Shown here: in pieces, positions 36,546 through 47,004 of the stretch
Numbering within the stretch: the first letter of the stretch is position 1
Layout of the letters: every line of letters starts with the position of its first letter
Assembly (NCBI RefSeq): GCF_007655135.1
Contig: NC_045128.1
Location: 24,646,811-24,710,810, forward strand
Length of the DNA: 64,000 nucleotides
Reading direction: 5' to 3'
Source: Punica granatum
Lineage: Eukaryota; Streptophyta; Magnoliopsida; Myrtales; Lythraceae
The notes under the pieces: generated by a model
The model's input: only the letters and a program-made list of their open reading frames with translations
Database searches by the model: none
What the model was told of the DNA's origin: nothing
Translations under genes and position numbers: made by a program

Positions 36546-38353
36546 GGAAAAATAGTTTCATATACCACAATTTTTACCTTATTTTTACTTACTAGCACGT
36601 TTTTAAAAGTTGTCACGATCTAGTACGAATTACCATTTTATTCCCGGATCTAGCACATCGTTAAACTTCGTCTAAAAACCGTTAAACACCGTTAGATAGA
36701 GTTTAACGGTGTGTTAGATCCGGAAATAAAATGGTGATTCGTGTTAGATCATGACATCTTTTAAAAACGTGCTATGAAGTAAAAATAAGATAAAAATTGT
36801 GTTACATGGGGTTATTTTTGCAAAAAAAAATATTTATCACTTTTTCGGTGTTCTGATTTTGATAGTTTTTGTGAACCGTACGATCTCAAAACAAGGTGAA
36901 ACTTTTACTCCATGTTCCTGATGTTATTATAAAACTCTACACAAATTTTTAGATTTTTCTGGATGGTGAATTTTCAAATAAAAAATATTTATCTCTTTTT
37001 TTATTGTTGTGATTTAGATAGCTTTTGGGAATCGTCTGATCTCAAAACGAGGTGAAACTTTTATCCCACGTTCCTAATATTATTATAAAGGTCCACACAA
37101 AATTTAATTTTTTCTGGACAGTGAATATTCAAATAAAAAATAATTACCCTTTTTTTTCGGTGCTCTGATTTTGATAGTTTTTGTGAACCGTCCGATCTCA
37201 AAACGAGATAAAAGGTTTTCCCCATGTTCCTAACATTATTATAAAATTCCTCACAGATTTTCAAATTTTTCCGAGAGGTGAATCTTCAAATAAAATATAT
37301 TTATACATTTTTTCGATGTTCTGATTTTGATAGTTTTTGTAAATCGCTCGATCTCCAAATGAGATGAAACTTTTACCCTATGTTCCTGATATTATTATAA
37401 AGTTCCACACAAATATTTAGATTTTTCTGGGTGGTGAATCTTCAGATAAAAAATATTTACCTTTTTTTTCGGTGTTGTGATTTAGATAGCTTTTTTGAAT
37501 AGTCCGATCTCAAAACGAGGTGAAACTTTTACCCCACATTTATGATATTATTATAAAGATCTGTACAAAAATTCAAAAAAATTTGGTTGGTGAATTTTCA
37601 GATAAAAAATAATTACCATTCTTTTCGATACTCTGATTTTAATAGTTTTTGTGAACCGTTCGATCTCAAAACAAGATAAAAATTTTTCCCCATGTTCCTA
37701 ACATTATTATAAAGCTCCTCACATATTTTCATATTTTTCTAGATAATGAATCTTCAAATAAAATATATTTACCTATCATTTCGGTGTTCCAATTTTGATA
37801 GTTTTTGTGAATCGTCCAATCTCAAAACGAGATGAAACTTTTACCCCATATTCTTGATATTATTATAAAGCTCCACATAGATTTTCAAATTTTTCTGGAC
37901 TGTGAATCTTCAGATAAAAAATATTTACCTCTTTTTCGGTATTCTGATTTTGATAGTTTTATATGAATCGTCCGACCTCAAAAATAGCTTAAACTTTTAA
38001 CCCATGTTCCTGATATTATTATAAAACTCCACACTAATTTTCATATTTTTTTGACAGTGAATCTTCAAATAAAAAAATGGAAAATAACCTCATATAGCAC
38101 AATTTTTACCTTATTTTCACTTCTTAGCGCGTTTTTAAAAGTTATCATGATCTAGCATAAATCACACTTTTATTCCCCGATCTAACACACCGTTACACTC
38201 TGTCTAACGGTGTTTAACGGTTTTTAGATGGAGTTTAACGGTGTGCTAGATTCGGGAATAAAATGGTGATTCGTGCTAAATCGTGACAACTTTTAAAAAC
38301 GTACTATGAAGTGAAAATAAGGTAAAAATTGTACTATATGTGACTATTTTTCC
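36546..38353. mobile_element. MULE-like element with palindromic TIRs and a minisatellite interior
   Basis: A 1808-bp element flanked by a perfect 9-bp direct repeat TATATAAAA (36537-36545 and 38354-38362). The termini are GGAAAAATAG and CTATTTTTCC. Each terminal repeat (36546-36821 and 38079-38353, about 275 bp) is itself an imperfect palindrome containing CACAATTTTTACCTTATTTT on one arm and its inverse on the other. The non-palindromic centres (TCTAAAAACCGTTAAACACC on the left, CTAACGGTGTTTAACGG on the right) are inverse complements, so the two ends are true inverted copies. The interior is a tandem array with no open frame. The 9-bp duplication supports a Mutator-like transposase in trans. 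Confidence 0.8.
36822..38078. repeat. Tandem array, eight copies of a 156-bp unit
   Basis: Equivalent points (GTGAACCGTNCGATCTCAAA or close variants) occur at 36871, 37027, 37183, 37339, 37495, 37651, 37807 and 37963, a constant 156-bp period. Each unit also has a TTCGGTGTTCTGATTTTGAT segment, an ATTATTATAAA segment and a GTGAATCTTCAAATAAAA segment. Copies differ by scattered substitutions with compensating small indels. The array fills nearly all the space between the two palindromic ends. Confidence 0.92.
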
Positions 38354-38362
38354 TATATAAAA

Positions 38363-39211
38363 ATAATACCTAGAGGCGAAGCAGCCAGGCGTGTCTGTTC
38401 GTTGCCGATCTTTTTGTCCTGTTGATTAGCCGCCTGCCTTGGAATGTGGCCGCTGACCAGGAACCACATTTATTTTGGTAAATTTCAATTCAAACCCCAA
38501 AGTTCTCCCGTCTGTTGAGATTGGCCCTTGATATTTTTATCGTCCAAATTTTCCCCACTTCCTGAATCGTCATGGAATCATGGTTTAATTGTGTTACAGT
38601 GTCTGTCTGCACGTATTTGAATGAGAGGGTTAGAATTAGAGCAAATACTCGATGAGTATTATTCAACCACTTAGTAGAAAATTGACCCAATAATGGATCA
38701 TCAGATACATTTAGTATTTTTTTGTCTTCGCAATATAATAGCATATTTGGTATGCATGAATAAAGGGCTATATATATAGTTATTAAAAAAAATTCTTGGC
38801 TTTGTTCACAGTTTGCACCAAGATAACAAATTTATGTCCGTAATCAAGGAGAGAATATTATGATCCTATATCACCATGATATGGTCAGGAAAAACTAATA
38901 AAATTCTAGATATAAGCAAAATTTATGGTAATTTATCCCATGATTAATAGTCAGCTTTTCCTTAGCTGCAATCTTTGAGTTTTCCTTGTCTCGTTGGTAA
39001 GATATAATTTACTGAAAAAAAAAATCTTAAATCAATAGATCTCACTCAGAAATTTTGAGTTGGAAAAGGGAATAACCAAATTAACTGTCACCATCAAACG
39101 GTACTTTTGACCGTAAAAATTCAATCAAGCTCAAGAGCTTTATGTAAAGCAATGTAACTTGCAATAATTGGATACAATATATCATTTCATTTTTGGCCTG
39201 AAAATGATTAA
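38363..39211. other. Non-coding stretch
   Basis: No recognised gene or RNA. One 84-codon minus-strand frame (38490-38744) has no recognisable family. Confidence 0.4.
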
Positions 39212-39442
39212 TGCTGTGTTTGATTTCAAAGTAGAATTTTAAAATTAAATTTTGATTTTGTAAAAAAGTGGTATAAAAGGGGTCCATTCTTTTAACTTTG
39301 TATGAGTTATTTTGTTTTGTTGTAAAAAAATGGTATAAATGAGATCCACTCTTTGACTTTGTATGAGTTATTTTATTTTATTATTGGCAGAATTAGGTTA
39401 AAGTTGTGATTTTAAAATCGTATTTGCAAACCAAACAAGTCA
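39212..39442. mobile_element. Tourist-like MITE, family B copy 2
   Basis: A 231-bp element bracketed by TAA (39209-39211 and 39443-39445). Ends are TGCTGTGTTTGATTTC on the left and TGACTTGTTTGGTTTGC read inward from the right. The interior repeats the CACTCTTTGACTTTGTATGA segment, as in the copy at 12723-12960. Confidence 0.78.
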
Positions 39443-39445
39443 TAA

Positions 39446-42400
39446 ATGCTTCGACAATATATATTCTCCAAGGCGTACACTGATTACATCCTCCGAATGT
39501 TCGAAAAAGAAAAATACAAAATAATGATGGAAATTTTTACTAAAGTGTAAGGCCCGCGATGCATTTGAATATATGAAAAGCACGTGCTCGTAACCGAGTC
39601 AAATCCAGATAAACCAAAGCAGATGGATTGCTAATTAATATCTCCCTATTGGAGACAAAGTATAATCCGGACAAAATGTCAGCACCTCAGTAGTACATGA
39701 TGGTATATCAAGTAATTTATCGCTGTACGTATGTAAAGTTTACCATAACATCTTGTGCGATGATTTAGCTTAATTAGAATATGAATATATATATATATAC
39801 ACACATATATATAATGCTCAAAGATTAGTCATAATCTTATTAATTAACTCTTTCATTGTGTGAGCTTATTATCGGTCATTCAGCTCAGTTGTTGGATCAA
39901 TTATAATCATCCAGAGGTCTTCACTCAGTCGAACATTCTGCATTAATTTTAATGAGAACAATGAACAAGTGGACATGTGTGTGTGTGTGCATATACATAT
40001 ATATATATATGTATATTTGCCGCCATCTTGCACGATTATGTTAAGGAGCCTTGATTATAGGCAAGGGGGATTTTCTTCTTTTGTTTGCTCTTAATATTTA
40101 ACTAATCTGAAATAAGAAATGGAAAGACATCTTATTCTGTAATCTGGAACAGATTGAGAAGAAAAAGAAGGCTGAAGAAACAAATTTCCTTTTTTTTTTC
40201 GGTGGAGAAAAGAAACAAACTTTTGTTTATTTGTTTTGTTAAGACCACAAACAAAATTTGCGTTTTACATTGTCAAGAAAATATTTTTAATTCTTCAGCT
40301 GCGAGGCAGCTTCCGGGGTTGCAGCTAGCAATGATTGATTGGGCGAAGTGAAACATGTAATAATTAAAACATCAAAAATACTCATAATAAAAAGAAGAAA
40401 GAATTCACCCAAAAGAAAAAAGAAGAAGGAAATATTACCAAAAAAAAACGAAGGAAAAAAAAAGAAAATATGAAGAGAGTAAGACCAAAGACAAGGCAAA
40501 CATGTAATCATAGCAATCGATCTTTGAAAGAAGGAACCATGCATGAGTAATTGTAATTCATCACTTCTAAATATTTTTATGTTTTTTCCTCAGAAATTTA
40601 TTTGATCCTTTTCCTTGCCATAAGGGCTTGCTACATTTTGGCGCATGGATAAGTATGTTTAAGGTTGCATCTGGAAGCCGCGATATTAGTTTTGAGCTTG
40701 TATATGATATATAAACTCGATCTTATGACGCTTATTGAAATCTTTCATATATTATCCTTTGCAAGTCAGAAAGGACGAGCACATACCGTGACGTGTACAT
40801 GATATTTTTACTCACATAATTAAATGAGACACTATCAATCCCCAAGGAAGTTATATTATGATGTTGTCCACATGATTTTGCGATCGAACAATGTGCACAT
40901 AGATATAGATTGAATATCAAAGGAACGAAATAAAAGGACTCTCAACCGCAGTGAAAGCCCCGTTAGAGCCACACATAAATCCCTCAGTCTAATTCTTCTA
41001 TATATGTAAGATATAGTTGAAGATGAAAACATGCTTCTCAATAGTCTTGGTCTCAATGATAATGTATGATAATGTAATTTAATGTTACTTCTCATATGGG
41101 GTACAATTTGATGTTGACTCGGCACCCGCATAATTTGGATTTGCATGTTATCGCAGAAAACACCGAACGAACGTGATATACATTAATTGAACAGGACATG
41201 GGTTGAGCATGTACGTCCGTATAATTTCCTTGGCAGCAAACGCATAATTCATGGCATCTTCCCATTTGATAATCATAAATTACTTATTTATCTATTGAGG
41301 AAACATCATATTAATAATATGGTCCTTAGACGCCCCGCAAAATGTCCCATCTCGTGTCTCGAGAATATCCGAATGTTCAATGGAGTATGCAACAAGAAAA
41401 TAAGCAACACATTGTGGACTTTTCCTCGTGTCCTGTTGCCTTTGATAAATCATAAACAAAGACTTTTCTTCTTTGATGATTGATTGAATAAATAATGTCT
41501 GTGACGTGGTGAAAAGATGGGTTACGTTCCAAAAATTCACCACGTTCTATCTATCTCCACACCGATTTGAAAGGATAACTATATATATATATATGTATAA
41601 ATATACAATTTCGTACGTACGATTTAATTGTATAAATTATGTGCACATTAGTGAACATCGAGGGGCATCCTGTGATTTCGTGCGACTCTTGATTTAACAT
41701 AAATACATCCCACGACCCTAACTAGGATTTACCGTGCAGACAAGTGTAATTGTCTCCATTGTCTATTTGCATCAAGATGATATCGGAACGCAGGTATGTA
41801 TTGCGCACGCGTTTGCATCTCCGCTCTCTTCCTCAATTTAATCAATTCCATGTGATAGCTCATCAAAACTGATTCAACTCACATATAAGGAGAGTATTGA
41901 CTAATATAAGAGAAAATCACAAGGCATTTTTTTCGGTTACATCAAGAAGTTCACGGGACTAACATATTAAAATAGAAATCCTAACTTAATAGTACGTGTA
42001 GTCCCTAACGGATATCAAACTTAAAATTTCTTGATTATCAGGCGAAAGTATACACCACTGTGTTACATTATATTTTCATCTTTGATAAATCACATCACAT
42101 TTAATAAAAGTTAATAACTTTTAAAATTAGGGATGGAATATGCCGAAGCTAGGGTGCCATACACTTTCTTGCTTTTTGCCAAGAGCCTGCCACTGGCAGA
42201 TAGTCGCCAGGTCCGAAATGAGGGCAGAACATAGCCGGCATACTTTCTGATTTCTTTCTATGACTTCGAATTACAAACCCATATTGTTTATACTACCTCT
42301 GCTGGCTAAATGTCATAGGAAATGCATCGAAAAAAATTTAGATCTACGCTTATATATTTTTTAAAAATTTCCCTAGAAATCATGTGGTTTTATTTTCACT

Positions 42401-43775
42401 TCAACTCTACTGTTTTCTGTTAAAATACTCATGCCTTACAATAAAATGTGAAAATTGTAAAAAAACAACAAATATAAAAAAAAAAAAAGAAAATATTAGG
42501 CCCATGAATTTTCATTGTAATCGAAAAAAGAAAAGAAAAGAGACGTCCGGTGGCTGCACAGTCACCTCAGCCAATGCGTGCTCCACGATATGGGCTCCGT
42601 AATTGCAATGGGGTGGTCGGCGACCCATTGCCGTCGCCTAGGATCACCAGTATGTAGGGCCTGTAAAAGCCTCTAAGTGAGTTCACATAACAGCCCCATG
42701 AGATCCACCCTCGATTAGACGCTTTCTCAGCTGCATTCGGTGGCAAGCAACGACAATGGGGGTCACCTAGCCTGGACGATGGCATGGGGTTGCTGGCCGC
42801 AAGATAATTGACCACGTTTAAATGAATAGTTTTCCTCATATTACGAACACGATTAATTTTTCTTAATTTAATTTCGTTTTATAAGTTTCACGTCATAAAA
42901 ATCTGACAACACAATTTTTTTTCCTGATAACAAAATAAATAAGTAAATAAATAAATAAGGAGTTTCTTCATTTAAAAGGAAAATGAAATGACAAAACTAA
43001 CTAGATTTTTTTTTGCGTGTGATTGATTAGATTTAGTAAGTTAGATATTTGCATAAGAACTTCTAAATATATAAATTTTTTTGGGTAAAGAAAATATATA
43101 ATATACTTTACCCCATAACATTCATATAATTATACCTTAAAAATGCTCTTTTGAACAAATAATGCAGGAACTTTATTAAATTTATTGGTACATATAACCA
43201 TTAGAAAAACCTATTTTAGATTTTTTTTTATCCTTTCCGGTGAAGTTACAGGTACCCTCAGCCTGGCAAATGTCTCTTCTTCTTTTCATATTAACGTCAT
43301 GTCCTTAGATAGGCTTAAGTACATTTGACAACTTCATATTTACTATTGCCACCACCATATAGATATGCCCATGATGCATGCTTGAGTCTGGACATTCGAA
43401 GAATGTGAAAGGACAAGATGACTAGGTTTCTTTGCGTCGTGGTTGGTGAACTTTTAATGAGTTAGATTTTAACGTGTTAGAATGTTTAAATGTGTATTTA
43501 CCCTAAAAAAAGAAATAAAAATACCTTAAAAAACACTCATATGAAAAAAATACTTGAAATTGGGCTTCGGTCTCATATTTCTTTAAAAAATAAAAAATCA
43601 AGGGAATCTTATTCGGGGTTATATATATGTGTGTGTGTCTGTAACCATTAGGAAAGTGTAACGTAGATGATTTTGACGAGGGGAGAAACCCTTTGGTTTT
43701 GGTCGAAGTGTATAAAAAGGAAGACTCGATATTGGATGACTTGCTGATCCTTGAAGAAGCAAATATACCTTTATG
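39446..43775. other. Non-coding stretch with one GC-rich island
   Basis: No recognised gene. TA/TG microsatellites occur near 39784-39812 and 39977-40014. Purine-rich runs lie at 40150-40215 and 40380-40480. 42544-42800 is a GC-rich island with CGGTGGCTGCACAG and GGTCGGCGACCCATTG motifs, comparable to those inside the TIR elements. A tRNA-like motif on the minus strand near 42040-42070 may be an old SINE remnant. Confidence 0.4.
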
Positions 43776-44484
43776 GCAATTCTTTTGGGGACAAAATCAA
43801 TATACAATCTTTTTATTTGTTTATTTATATATTTTATATTTATTTATATTTACATAGATAGCCCATCATGAGCAATGTATAGAGGATTAAGGGTGTGTTT
43901 GTTTTTTAAAAAATTTACAACTCAACTCAATTCAACTCCACTTATCTTCAATTCAACAATACAATCATTATTTTTTAAAATTTTTAATTTTTTTTAAATC
44001 ATTCAATTTAAATTTTAATATTAAATTATCTCAACTATTTATTACTTTTTCACAATTCAACAATACAATCATTACTTTCTTTCAACTATTTATTACTTTT
44101 TTATATTTTTTCTCATAATTCAACAATACAATCATTACAAACCAATTAAAACCAAAACTCAACTCAATTCAACTCTAAATTCAAACGTACTCTAAATATT
44201 CAGTGAAGTATCCACTATATATATAAAAAAAAATCAGTAAAGGTGAAAGGACGGTGATGTGAAATCCCAAATATAAGAATCCAACATGCAATTCTTTTGG
44301 GGACAAAATCAATATGCAATCTTTTTATTTGTTTATTTATATATTTTATATTTATTTATCTTTGCATAGCTAGCCCATGCAAGAGCAATGTATAGAGAAC
44401 TAAATATTCAGTAAAGTATCCACTATTAAAAATATATATATCAGTGAAGGTGAATGGACGGTGATTTGAAATCCCAAAATATAA
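43776..44484. repeat. Tandem duplication, one copy interrupted by a MITE
   Basis: Copy A (43776-44278) and copy B (44288-44484) share a GCAATTCTTTTGGGGACAAA start, a TTATTTGTTTATTTATATAT middle and a GGACGGTGATNTGAAATCCC end. Copy A carries a 302-bp insertion exactly where copy B reads GAACTAAATATTCAG. Copy B therefore records the empty site. Confidence 0.9.
43891..44192. mobile_element. PIF/Harbinger-type MITE, family A copy 1
   Basis: A 302-bp element between two TAA triplets (43888-43890 and 44193-44195); the uninterrupted copy at 44288-44484 has a single TAA there. Ends are GGGTGTGTTTG and, read inward from the right, GAGTACGTTTGAATTT. The body is rich in CAATTCAACAATACAATCAT repeats. 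Related copies lie at 59729-60021 and in 63385-63652. Confidence 0.9.
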
Positions 44485-44487
44485 AGG

Positions 44488-44745
44488 TGATTTTGGATTA
44501 AGAATTAAAAAATTTTAACTTTTAACTTTTAACTTTAACTTTAACTCAACACACTACATAATAAAAATATATATTTTTTAAGTCAAAATTTTTTTGACTT
44601 TTACTTTAATTCAACACATTACACAACAAAAACACACATTTCCTAAATCAAATTTATAATCTCATCTCATTTGTCCTTTTCCACAATCAAAATCAAAATT
44701 AAAGTTACTTTAACTTTGAAACCAAACGCAAATCCACCATCAGAA
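44488..44745. mobile_element. Probable MITE, family D
   Basis: The left end GGTGATTTTGGATTAAG and the right end read inward, GGTGGATTTGCGTTTGG, are similar. Both arms then carry AACTTTAACTTT-type repeats in inverse order. It has no coding capacity. The target duplication is not clear, so borders are approximate. Confidence 0.5.
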
Positions 44746-46653
44746 ACTCGTGTTCTGAAATACAATTGAGAGCTAGCCAATGCACTGAATTATATTTTCC
44801 CAAATCGTCCGGTAAATCTAATGAAAAATGAGACAGGTGTACAAAAGACGCGAAAAATGATTGATAAATTGCATGTGTGCTCTCTGTTACAGATATGATC
44901 TACATATATATTTACTTTAGATCCAGCGAGAAAACGATATCAGTTTTTTTATCTTCTTGCAAAGGGAAAAAGGCGAAAAAGGCCGGGGATAGAGACTTTT
45001 AATAATAGAGTTAGGTCAGGGGGATGAACCTGGTCGAAATGACACAACCTGCACATGTTCCACTTCACCTACGCTATTTAAATTGAAGTTTTATGCATGC
45101 TTTATCAGGGAATCTCTCATGTGGTCCTCTCCGGTGCCCTAAAAATGAGTACCTACTCAGATACAGTAATTCCTCGAAGTTAGTTATCGTGTATGCATTT
45201 TGCCTCCCATTTACTGTCCGTTATTATTCCAATCCCCACGACATCACATCATGGTAAGTGCTGACAACTCATCTCCCCCTATCATCCCCAAAAGTTTGAC
45301 TGCCCTCCACTTATACTTCATTAAAGCCCTTCCTTGAAAGCATCTATCTAGCTATAATCTGGACTCAGGAGTTTCTCGGTTCATAATCTCCTATTTGTAA
45401 CAGGGAAAATGGTGTTTCCTCCGAAGTCTGACTTGTCTCTTGTTTATAAAATGCCCTTCACCTTATCTTCAATTGCAACTTTGCCCCCATAGACACTTTG
45501 GAAGCCTCTGAATTCGGAGGAAATAGCGATGCTCTTGTAACAATTGTTACAATATAGCTAATTTCAATTACCGAAAAGCCAAACACGGTTAGTCTTTTCT
45601 TTCTAATAATAAGGATGCCTAGGATTTCGTTTGACTCATTTTTATGGCTTGGTGTAAAATTTATGGAGTGGGTAAGTCCGATCACATATGCCGTGCAAGT
45701 GGTCTAATAGATAATACTCTTTTAGATGATCTTGCGATAACTCAGATATAATTAAATCTCAACTGAAGGAGGCACGCTGTTTAATTACTGAGATAACCCT
45801 ATCGAGTTATAGATCATTGGTTTCAATGTCTTCCTCGAGTGGACATATACGGTTGTCATCCGAGAGACATTAGTAAACTGCATGCTGTTGCTGTCTAAAC
45901 ACTAGAACTGCTTTCATTGATAGAGTTTTCGCATTGTGCTTGTATATCTAGACCAAGGACCAACTATGGTAATGGGCTATCTTGTTTCTTCGCAATGTGG
46001 ACCCGGAAGCTTTTACTAATTCGGTCACAAAGGGATAACCCAAGTAGACAATTCCAAGAGAGAATTATTAATTTTCACATGAAGGGAAAAGATTCACGAT
46101 ACAACGGACTTGGCGGGTGGAGGGTCGTATTGCAATTCACGGAAAAAATTGCAGATATACGACCGGCGATAGGATGTTATAACATTGTTAAGATTCTATA
46201 CATAAATAATTTGAGGCCCCTCGAGTCCGAGCAATGGGTACTTGATGTCTCTGTTGGTGTCGAATTGACACCACGATGAGTCAGTCCATCCAAGAGTTCT
46301 ACCCATATATAGTTAGCTCTACTATATATACATATATATATATATATATATGCCCATGCATACATATATATATATATTTTTTTTCATCACTTGCTATCCG
46401 AAAATTTAGTCGATTTCGACTAATCCAGATTTGAGCCAAATCAACCTTTTAAGTTATAAAACTCTCCAAACCGTAGATTTTCTCCATTCAAAAGACTGGC
46501 ACCTGAAACGTTACTTAAGAAAAATAGACACTGAATCGCCTGAAACAATTTATATTGATATATTTATGTCTTCAATTGTTCTCCTCTTCTTTTCTTTTCT
46601 TTTTTTCCTGAGTAGACGATAAATCTTCCTTTACTCTCATAAGTGACAAGTAT
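44746..46653. other. Non-coding stretch
   Basis: No recognised gene. A 120-codon plus-strand frame (45917-46279) has no family resemblance that I can see and overlaps no splice-compatible neighbour. TA tracts flank 46320-46378. Confidence 0.4.
46395..46515 (-). repeat. SINE-like dispersed repeat, copy 3
   Basis: The minus-strand reading contains GTCTTTTGAATGGAGAAAAT then TTTGGCTCAAATCTGGATTA, in the same order as the copies at 5770-5945 and 22335-22460. The tRNA-like head is strongly decayed. Confidence 0.5.
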
Positions 46654-46669
46654 GTCGGTGAGGTACAGA

Positions 46670-46988
46670 CCACCAGCACGGTGGTATAGTAGTTAAGTAT
46701 CAAGCGCTCAACTTGAACATGACGAGTTCGAACCTCACTGAAAACGTAGAGCTCGTCACTATGTGGGTGTATTATAGGATGTCGATCGCCGGCCCATAAT
46801 ACTTGATTCAGTAGGCCTTGGACTTAATTCACTAGTGTGTAAGTGGGACTGCGGTGATCAAGTTGAGTTAAAGTCTCAGCGAGCTATAGCGAAAGGAACA
46901 TTTCGTGGCGATTAGATTTCCTTAGTTGAAACAGTTACAGTGGACTAATAATTCGACCTAACCTTTAATTCAAAAAAAGAAAAAAAAA
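46670..46988 (+). mobile_element. tRNA-derived SINE with target duplication
   Basis: The head carries GGTGGTATAGTAGTTAAG (A box, about 46681-46697) and GAGTTCGAACC (B box, 46724-46734), spaced as in a tRNA gene. The body ends in an A-rich tail (46971-46988). Direct repeats of 16 bp with one mismatch (GTCGGTGAGGTACAGA at 46654-46669, GTTGGTGAGGTACAGA at 46989-47004) flank it. The head cannot fold as a full tRNA, so it is a SINE rather than a tRNA gene. Confidence 0.88.
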
Positions 46989-47004
46989 GTTGGTGAGGTA
47001 CAGA

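Noticed and set aside
36822..38078. CRISPR-like array
   Set aside because: The 156-bp units are contiguous with no unique spacers, the sequence is plant nuclear, and it lies inside a transposable element.
45917..46279. 120-codon plus-strand frame
   Set aside because: No motif or family resemblance, and composition is like the surrounding intergenic DNA.
46670..46760. Functional tRNA gene
   Set aside because: A and B boxes are present but the acceptor arms do not pair, and the A-rich tail and flanking duplications identify a SINE.
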